64,000 bases of DNA from an uncultured bacterium (lineage in GTDB: Bacteria > Vulcanimicrobiota > Xenobia > Xenobiales > Xenobiaceae): positions 1 to 64,000 of the forward strand of contig CAKUBG010000008.1 in the NCBI GenBank assembly GCA_934636825.1, in the 5' to 3' direction. A model generated the notes under the pieces. It did not search any database and had not been told where the DNA came from. It saw nothing but the letters and a program-made list of their open reading frames with translations. The translations under genes and the position numbers were made by a program. Shown piece after piece: positions 58,921-64,000 of the stretch (its first letter is position 1; every line of letters starts with the position of its first letter).

Positions 58921-60663
58921 GTGAAAATAGACAACAATACATTCAAAATTGTGAGGCGTTCCCTTCATAATTATAATGCCTTGGCAGCAGAATGCCTTTA
59001 CGCTTTGGTTGTCGGTTTTATAACAGCTTTAGCGGCTATTTGCTTTAATTTCATGATTAAAAGCGTTCACTCTGTTTCTGTATGGGCATTGCCTGAAACT
59101 TGGTGGGCCATTCCGCTGTCTATTTCTGTTGGTGGTTTGCTTACTGGATTGTTTCTATGGTGGCGCTCTAAAGATCTAAATCCAGGAGGCGTTTCCGGAG
59201 TAATTACCAGCGTTTTTGCCCAACATGGTCTTATTCATGGTAGAGTAGCCTTAATTCGTATGATATCGGCTGCCTTAACTATAGGTAGTGGCGGCTCGGC
59301 AGGTCGAGAAGGGCCTATTGTGCAAATCGGCGCTTCTTTAGGCTCTAAGTTTGCTCAGCTTTTAAAATTATCAGAACATAATACGGTTATATTGTTGGCT
59401 TGTGGTGTGGCGGCAGGTATCTCTTCGGCATTTAATGCTCCCATTGCCGGCATATTTTTTGCTTTAGAAATTATTCTGGCTCGCTTTACCTATCATTCAT
59501 TCGGTTTGATTGTACTTAGTTCTGTAACTTCATGCGTCGTCACGCGGCTATTAGTTGGAGATTTAGCCGAGTTTTCTGTACCTATTTACATATTGCAAAA
59601 CTCTTGGGAAATGATTCTTTGCCTTGGGTTGGGATTGGTATCTGCTTTAGTGGGAGTTACTTTTACACGTTCGCTAGCTATAAGTGAAAAAATGTTTGGT
59701 TACATAAAATGTCCGATATGGTTTAAGCCTGCTGTTGGCGGTTTATTGTGCGGCATTATAGCTATTTTTTATCCACAAATTATGGCTAGCGGTTATGATG
59801 TCATGAATGAAGCCATGAATGGGCATTTGGCTGTTACTTTAATGTTAGCTTTGGTTATAGCCAAGATAATAGGCACATCATTTATCCTTGGTTCAGGCGG
59901 AGCTGGAGGCGATTTAGCCCCTTCGCTTTTTATAGGATGTATGTTAGGTGGCGTTTATGGTTGTATTGTAAATACTATTTTTCCTGGAAATACAGCAGCT
60001 ACCGGAGCTTACGCTCTAATAGGCATGGCTACGGTCTTTGCAGCTGCAGCTAGGGCTCCGCTTACTGCAGTATTTATGATCTTTGAAACTACCGCCAACT
60101 ACTATATGCTTATGCCCATTTTAGCTGCTTCGGTGGTGGCCGCTCTGTTCGCTTCAGTGTTGGATAAAGAATCACTTTACACTCTGAAGCTGAGTCGCAG
60201 TGTTTTAGACATGCAACAAGGAAGCAGAGCTCTTATAAGTCCATTGGAAGAAATCAATGTAGCTGAAGTAATGAGCTCTGATTTTACTTCTGTAAGTCCA
60301 GATACTTCTGTTCATGATGCTATTGCCAAACTAAAAGAAACTGGGTATGCTCTGTTAGCTGTTATAGATAAAAAGGGAAATTTCTGTGGACAAATAGATC
60401 GTCGCGATATTATTTACTGGCGAATGCGACGCAGCGGCAACAATACCAAATCAACCTCTGTAAAAGAAATTATGCGCACGGATGTTGAGTTTTTAACTCC
60501 AGATGATTCTTTGGCCGCCGCTGTACACTTAATGTGTCGCTGCCGCTGCGGATGTTTGCCTGTTTTAGAGTCATCGCGCTCACGCAAATTGGTTGCAATG
60601 CTAGATCGCAGCGAAGTGTTTCAAGCTTTTGTGCAAAAGCAAGGTGAACAAGCTCTGGAATAG
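58921..60663 (+). CDS. ClC-family chloride channel/antiporter with C-terminal CBS pair
   Basis: 580 residues. The membrane part (about 20-430) has the ClC signatures GSGGSAGREGPIVQIGASLGS (gating Glu in GREGP) and NAPIAGIFFALEI. The first selectivity motif, normally GSGIP or GHGVP, reads GGVSG. The third, normally GGxFAP, reads GGDLAPS. Two CBS domains (about 445-570) follow: VAEVMSSDFTSVSPDTSVHDAI and VKEIMRTDVEFLTPDDSLAAAV. It moves chloride or another anion across the inner membrane, with nucleotide control through CBS. GTG start without a clear ribosome site. Confidence 0.88.
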   Translation: MKIDNNTFKIVRRSLHNYNALAAECLYALVVGFITALAAICFNFMIKSVHSVSVWALPETWWAIPLSISVGGLLTGLFLWWRSKDLNPGGVSGVITSVFAQHGLIHGRVALIRMISAALTIGSGGSAGREGPIVQIGASLGSKFAQLLKLSEHNTVILLACGVAAGISSAFNAPIAGIFFALEIILARFTYHSFGLIVLSSVTSCVVTRLLVGDLAEFSVPIYILQNSWEMILCLGLGLVSALVGVTFTRSLAISEKMFGYIKCPIWFKPAVGGLLCGIIAIFYPQIMASGYDVMNEAMNGHLAVTLMLALVIAKIIGTSFILGSGGAGGDLAPSLFIGCMLGGVYGCIVNTIFPGNTAATGAYALIGMATVFAAAARAPLTAVFMIFETTANYYMLMPILAASVVAALFASVLDKESLYTLKLSRSVLDMQQGSRALISPLEEINVAEVMSSDFTSVSPDTSVHDAIAKLKETGYALLAVIDKKGNFCGQIDRRDIIYWRMRRSGNNTKSTSVKEIMRTDVEFLTPDDSLAAAVHLMCRCRCGCLPVLESSRSRKLVAMLDRSEVFQAFVQKQGEQALE

Positions 60664-60698
60664 TTGGACGCAATAATTGAAAACGAGGCGAGCGCAAA

Positions 60699-60761
60699 CT
60701 AAATTTATAGCCGCCACAACGTTCGTTATACCCACCGTAATCAACGAGGCTATAAGTTTAG
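60699..60761 (+). promoter_or_regulatory. long-stem inverted repeat between ClC and hslV
   Basis: CTAAATTTATAGCC (60699-60712) and GGCTATAAGTTTAG (60748-60761) form a 14-bp stem with one wobble around 35 bases. No T-run follows, so it is more a structured 3' region or leader than a terminator. Confidence 0.5.
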
Positions 60762-60890
60762 CACCAACATGTATAGCGTAAAAAGTTGCTGAAATTGTGG
60801 AAAAGTTAGATTTACGATATTCCATTATAAAGATCTAGCATGTCTAAAAAATTGGAGGCTTTGAGAAACACATGATAAAGTAACAAGACC

Positions 60891-60915
60891 ATATTTCAAC
60901 ATATATATGAAATAT
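60891..60915 (+). promoter_or_regulatory. inverted repeat upstream of hslV
   Basis: ATATTTCA and TGAAATAT are perfect complements separated by nine AT-rich bases. The repeat ends 22 bases before the hslV ATG. It is an operator or leader-hairpin candidate. Confidence 0.5.
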
Positions 60916-60937
60916 TGATAAAAAGGGAACAATTGAA

Positions 60938-61465
60938 ATGAAAGCAACCACAATTGTTTGTGTACGCCGTCACGGTAAAGTGGCTATCGCCGGTGACGGA
61001 CAAGTTACTTTACAAAATACTATTATGAAAAATAAAGCTAAAAAAGTGCGTGTCATGGCTGATGGCAAAGTGTTGGGAGGATTTGCCGGATCTGCAGCTG
61101 ATGGTATGACTTTATTTGAAAAGTTTGAAGCTAAATTAGAGGCATATTCAGGCAATGTTTGCCGTGCCGCTGTAGAATTGGCTCGCGATTGGCGTACCGA
61201 TAAAGTACTTCGCAAATTAGAAGCGATGATGATTGTGGCCGACCGAGAAAATATGCTTATCCTTTCTGGCAACGGTGATGTTTTGGAGCCTGATTATGAT
61301 GTTACTGCCATAGGTTCCGGTTCAGCTTATGCTATAGCGGCCGCTCGAGCTCTTTTGGAAAATACTAACTTAGAAGCTAAGGAAATAGCTACCAAGGCGA
61401 TAGATATAGCAGCCGATATTTGTATTTATACAAATAAAAATATTACAGTAGAAAGTTTAGACTAG
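60938..61465 (+). CDS. hslV: HslV (ClpQ) proteasome-like peptidase subunit
   Basis: A 175-residue peptidase of normal length. The N-terminus MKATTIVCVRRHGKVAIAG carries the TT pair whose Thr becomes the nucleophile after processing. GDGQVTLQNTIMKNKAKKVR and LARDWRTDKVLRKLEAMM are diagnostic. So are GSGSAYAIAAARALLENT and AADICIYTN. It forms double hexamers capped by the HslU unfoldase. hslU, the usual next gene, is replaced by a Sel1-repeat gene. AAGGGAA lies eight bases upstream. Confidence 0.95.
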   Translation: MKATTIVCVRRHGKVAIAGDGQVTLQNTIMKNKAKKVRVMADGKVLGGFAGSAADGMTLFEKFEAKLEAYSGNVCRAAVELARDWRTDKVLRKLEAMMIVADRENMLILSGNGDVLEPDYDVTAIGSGSAYAIAAARALLENTNLEAKEIATKAIDIAADICIYTNKNITVESLD

Positions 61466-61522
61466 ATTATAAGTCGCTGATAAAGTTGCTCTCTTGAGAA
61501 CTCGCTTGCGTAGGATAAAAAT

Positions 61523-63850
61523 ATGAACCGTAACGATACACAATTTGAAATCGAACTTTTGCAAATTGCTGCTGAAGCTGGGGATAGCGCTTCGCAGTAT
61601 AAGCTTGGTTATTGTTACGATAATGGTCTTAATGTCAAGCGTAGTGTCAGTGAGGCGATAAAATGGTACGAATTGGCAGCTGAGCAAGGCCACTGTGAAG
61701 CTATTTTAACTTTGGGTATTTTCTGTGGTATTGGTCGTGGTACTTTAGCCAATAGTGATAAAGCGGCTGAATGGTTTAGTAAAATTCCCAAGGGGGAAGT
61801 TGTTTCTGTTTCGTTCCATAATTTTGGAAGTTTAACTTTTTCGGATGATGGCAACCGTGAGTCGACACTTTTAAAGACTGCTAGATGGATGCGCTTCAAT
61901 TACAAAGATGGGCATATTTCTCAAGAAATCGATACTCTTGGCCCTTTAGGCGGAGGTAATATCGGATACCCAGCCGAGGATTTACAAGGCAAAATAGATT
62001 GGCTTACTTCTTTAGCTGAAAGTGGGGACGCAATGGTACAAGCCTATTTAGGCGATTGCTACCGTGATGGCATAGGCGTAACCAAAAATGCTCAAGAAAC
62101 TGTAAAATGGTATCGTTTAGCGGCTGCCCAAAATCATATCGATGCTCAGTTTGGTTTGGGAGTTTGTTACGAACAAGGATTTGGCGTAGAGCAAAATGCT
62201 GCCGAAGCCGTAAAATGGTGGTTGCGTTCTGCCAATCAGGGTGACGCTGTCTCTCAATTCAACTTAGCTATATGTTATGGCCAAGGCAAGGGCGTAGAAA
62301 AAAATTTAGATGAAGCTGCTAAATGGTTAAATTTAGCCAAACAGCAAAAAGATGTCTTAAAAAGCGTTGGCATTGACAATAATGAGCAAGGTAAAAGTGG
62401 AGAAGTTACTCCCGATTTTGTCGACAATGTAAGTGAAGATAAGATACAAGAATGGCGTGAAAAAGCGGAAGCAGGCAATGCTTATGCTCAATATAACTTA
62501 GCTATTTGCTATCGCTTTGGATGTGGCCTTAAACAAAATTTGCCAGAAGCTTTAAAGTGGTATCGTAAATCAGCTAGGCAAGGTTTTTCTCCTGCCATTC
62601 ATAATTTGGCTATTTGCTACGAAAAGGGAATTGGTACTCCGAAAGATATACCTGAGGCTATGAAGTGGCATCGCTTTGCAGCCAATCAAGGCGATACAGA
62701 TTCTCAGTTGCTTCTTAGTGTTCATTACAATGATAAAGATGCTCCTTGGTATGATAGAGCCAAATGCTTGAAGTGGTGTCACATAGCTGCCGAACATGGC
62801 AATATTGACGCTCAATTGTATCTAGCTCTTTTGCTTTTGGAACAAGATATAAAAGAAGCTGTGAAGTGGTGTCGTAAAGCTGCTAAAAATGGTCACGAAG
62901 AAGCTAAGCGCCTTTTGCAAGCTTTACAAGAACGAGGAGTGGATTTTACATCTTCCGATTCTGACGACGAATCCGAATTAGGAAATACCTCTAGTAGCAA
63001 GTCTGTAAGAAAAACTAGAGTAGATGCTGAAGCGCAATATCAGTTAGGATTACGTTATTTTGCCGGAGACAGAGTTAGGCAAGACTTTGATAAAGCCATT
63101 GCGTGTTTTTATCGCGCTGCCGAATATGGGCATGGTTTAGCTCAATATTGTTTAGGCTTTTGTTATGATACGGCTTTAGGCGTAGAATATAATAAGAATG
63201 AAGCAGCTAAATGGTATCGCAAAGCTGCTTGCAATGATAAATTTTTTGACTCTTTTTCCGGAAGCATTCCTTGTCTGGCTGTTTTTAAACCTAAGCAAGT
63301 TAAAGTTATTCATAATGTGGAAGATGATATTATTGAGCAATATCGTCTTTCTGCCGAAAAGGGATCAGCTGAAGCTCAGTATCAATTGGCCCGCCGGTAC
63401 GAAGATGGTGACGGACTGAACAAGAATATTGATGAAGCTTTGAAGCTCTATCGTAAAGCCGCTGAACATGGCCATTGTGGAGCTCAGTTGCGTTTAGGCC
63501 ATATCTACTATTGGGGCGAAGATATAAAACAAAATTATGATGAATCTAATAAATGGTATCGTCAAGCTGCCGAGCAAGGTGATATGTGCGCTCAGCTTTG
63601 TTTGGGGCTTTCCTACGATAAAGGTTTAGGCGTTCCTCAAAATGATATGGAAGCGGCTAAATGGTTTCGCAAATCGGCTGAACAAGGATACACAGAAGCT
63701 CAGTTCTGTTTGGGCTTTTGCTATGAATACGGCTGCGGTGTAGTGCAAAATGATAAAGAGGCTATCAAGTGGTATCGCAAAGCTGCCGCCAAAGGCCATG
63801 ATGAAGCTAATATTGGTTTAAGGCGCTGTTTGAAAAAACGTCCACAGTAA
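61523..63850 (+). CDS. Sel1-like repeat protein
   Basis: 775 residues without a signal peptide. I count about fifteen Sel1 repeats (AQYxLGxCYxxGxGVxxNxxEAxKWYRKAAxxG type) in blocks near 10-75, 165-285, 310-465, 500-570 and 610-775. Less regular or acidic linkers separate them; one (about 475-500) is Ser/Asp-rich. Sel1 proteins are alpha-solenoid scaffolds for protein complexes; the partner is unknown. AGGA lies before the ATG. It starts 57 bases after hslV and is likely co-transcribed. Confidence 0.92.
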   Translation: MNRNDTQFEIELLQIAAEAGDSASQYKLGYCYDNGLNVKRSVSEAIKWYELAAEQGHCEAILTLGIFCGIGRGTLANSDKAAEWFSKIPKGEVVSVSFHNFGSLTFSDDGNRESTLLKTARWMRFNYKDGHISQEIDTLGPLGGGNIGYPAEDLQGKIDWLTSLAESGDAMVQAYLGDCYRDGIGVTKNAQETVKWYRLAAAQNHIDAQFGLGVCYEQGFGVEQNAAEAVKWWLRSANQGDAVSQFNLAICYGQGKGVEKNLDEAAKWLNLAKQQKDVLKSVGIDNNEQGKSGEVTPDFVDNVSEDKIQEWREKAEAGNAYAQYNLAICYRFGCGLKQNLPEALKWYRKSARQGFSPAIHNLAICYEKGIGTPKDIPEAMKWHRFAANQGDTDSQLLLSVHYNDKDAPWYDRAKCLKWCHIAAEHGNIDAQLYLALLLLEQDIKEAVKWCRKAAKNGHEEAKRLLQALQERGVDFTSSDSDDESELGNTSSSKSVRKTRVDAEAQYQLGLRYFAGDRVRQDFDKAIACFYRAAEYGHGLAQYCLGFCYDTALGVEYNKNEAAKWYRKAACNDKFFDSFSGSIPCLAVFKPKQVKVIHNVEDDIIEQYRLSAEKGSAEAQYQLARRYEDGDGLNKNIDEALKLYRKAAEHGHCGAQLRLGHIYYWGEDIKQNYDESNKWYRQAAEQGDMCAQLCLGLSYDKGLGVPQNDMEAAKWFRKSAEQGYTEAQFCLGFCYEYGCGVVQNDKEAIKWYRKAAAKGHDEANIGLRRCLKKRPQ

Positions 63851-63932
63851 AAAATAATTGTGATATTTTTATGTAGTGCCTTTATATAATAGCTTTTATA
63901 CATTAAAGAGAGTACATATTAAAAGAAAACAA

Positions 63933-63972
63933 AAAAAGACAGACTCTGTTTTATCAAAGTCTGTCTTTTTAT
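63933..63972 (+). terminator. terminator after the Sel1 gene
   Basis: AAAAAGACAGACT and AGTCTGTCTTTTT form a 13-bp stem around a 12-base loop, ending in a T-run. The A-run on the left makes it potentially bidirectional. Confidence 0.88.
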
Positions 63973-64000
63973 TTATAAGATCGCGCTAAATAGCGTGACT

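Overview
The window is a stretch of bacterial chromosome, moderately AT-rich by eye. It is densely packed with housekeeping and envelope genes on both strands. GTG and TTG starts are frequent, Shine-Dalgarno sites are mostly AGGAG-like, and strong hairpin terminators are common. I see no rRNA, phage, insertion sequence, CRISPR array or replication origin. The gene mix points to a two-membrane (diderm) bacterium outside Proteobacteria. A family 9 heptosyltransferase-like enzyme, ExbB/ExbD, a bacterial alpha-2-macroglobulin and HtrA argue for an outer membrane. A copper-amine-oxidase-N stalk protein, LytR-CpsA-Psr, CdaR/PucR, 3D-domain, DAK2/DegV and MutS2 proteins are typical of Terrabacteria. 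A poorly characterised lineage, for instance an Eremiobacterota- or Armatimonadota-like one, is a guess at low confidence.

Layout. 1-580: a tRNA cluster (Ile-GAT twice, Ala-TGC) with its own promoter and terminator. 600-5570: alpha-2-macroglobulin plus a small lipoprotein. 5.7-10.7 kb, minus strand: an 1108-residue coiled-coil protein with a C-terminal Cys/His amidase-like domain, and a secreted copper-amine-oxidase-N protein. 11.0-15.2 kb: an opine dehydrogenase, an EamA exporter and a fused two-domain ABC permease. 15.3-18.3 kb, minus strand: a zinc dehydrogenase and a four-gene run of poorly known proteins (PRC-barrel, two unknowns, and an orphan dehydrogenase Rossmann domain). 18.3-21.1 kb: a structured non-coding leader and a tandem PilT pair. 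21.2-26.6 kb: nucleoside kinase, Hsp20, CdaR-type regulator, GT9 glycosyltransferase and tRNA-Pro.

26.8-36.9 kb: adenine deaminase, a DAK2-DegV fusion (FakA plus FakB in one chain), ExbB-ExbD-ExbD, KsgA, an LCP protein and leucyl aminopeptidase. 37-43.9 kb: a small secreted basic protein, a FUN14-like protein behind an abutting terminator, a DUF4013-like membrane protein, a purine permease-like transporter with a structured leader, a subtilase carrying a glycogen-binding domain, and GpsA. 44-49 kb, minus strand: 3D-domain protein, HtrA, RsfS, a 50-residue membrane protein and a HAMP sensor with a degenerate receiver. 49.3-54.1 kb: a long MutS2 and an APC amino-acid permease. 54.2-58.6 kb, minus strand: PfkB sugar kinase and a large membrane Ser/Thr kinase-like protein with PEGA repeats whose catalytic Asp is missing. 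58.9-63.9 kb: ClC channel with CBS domains, HslV without HslU beside it, and a Sel1-repeat protein.

Possible working links are purine salvage (adenine deaminase, the permease, the nucleoside kinase), envelope maintenance (A2M, LCP, 3D, HtrA, GT9, ExbBD) and type IV pilus or surface motility (the PilT pair). The best candidates for undescribed biology are the opine dehydrogenase/exporter cassette, the subtilase-CBM48 fusion, the pseudokinase-like PEGA protein, the signal-less coiled-coil amidase protein and several structured leaders. All functions come from reading motifs by eye; no database search was possible.
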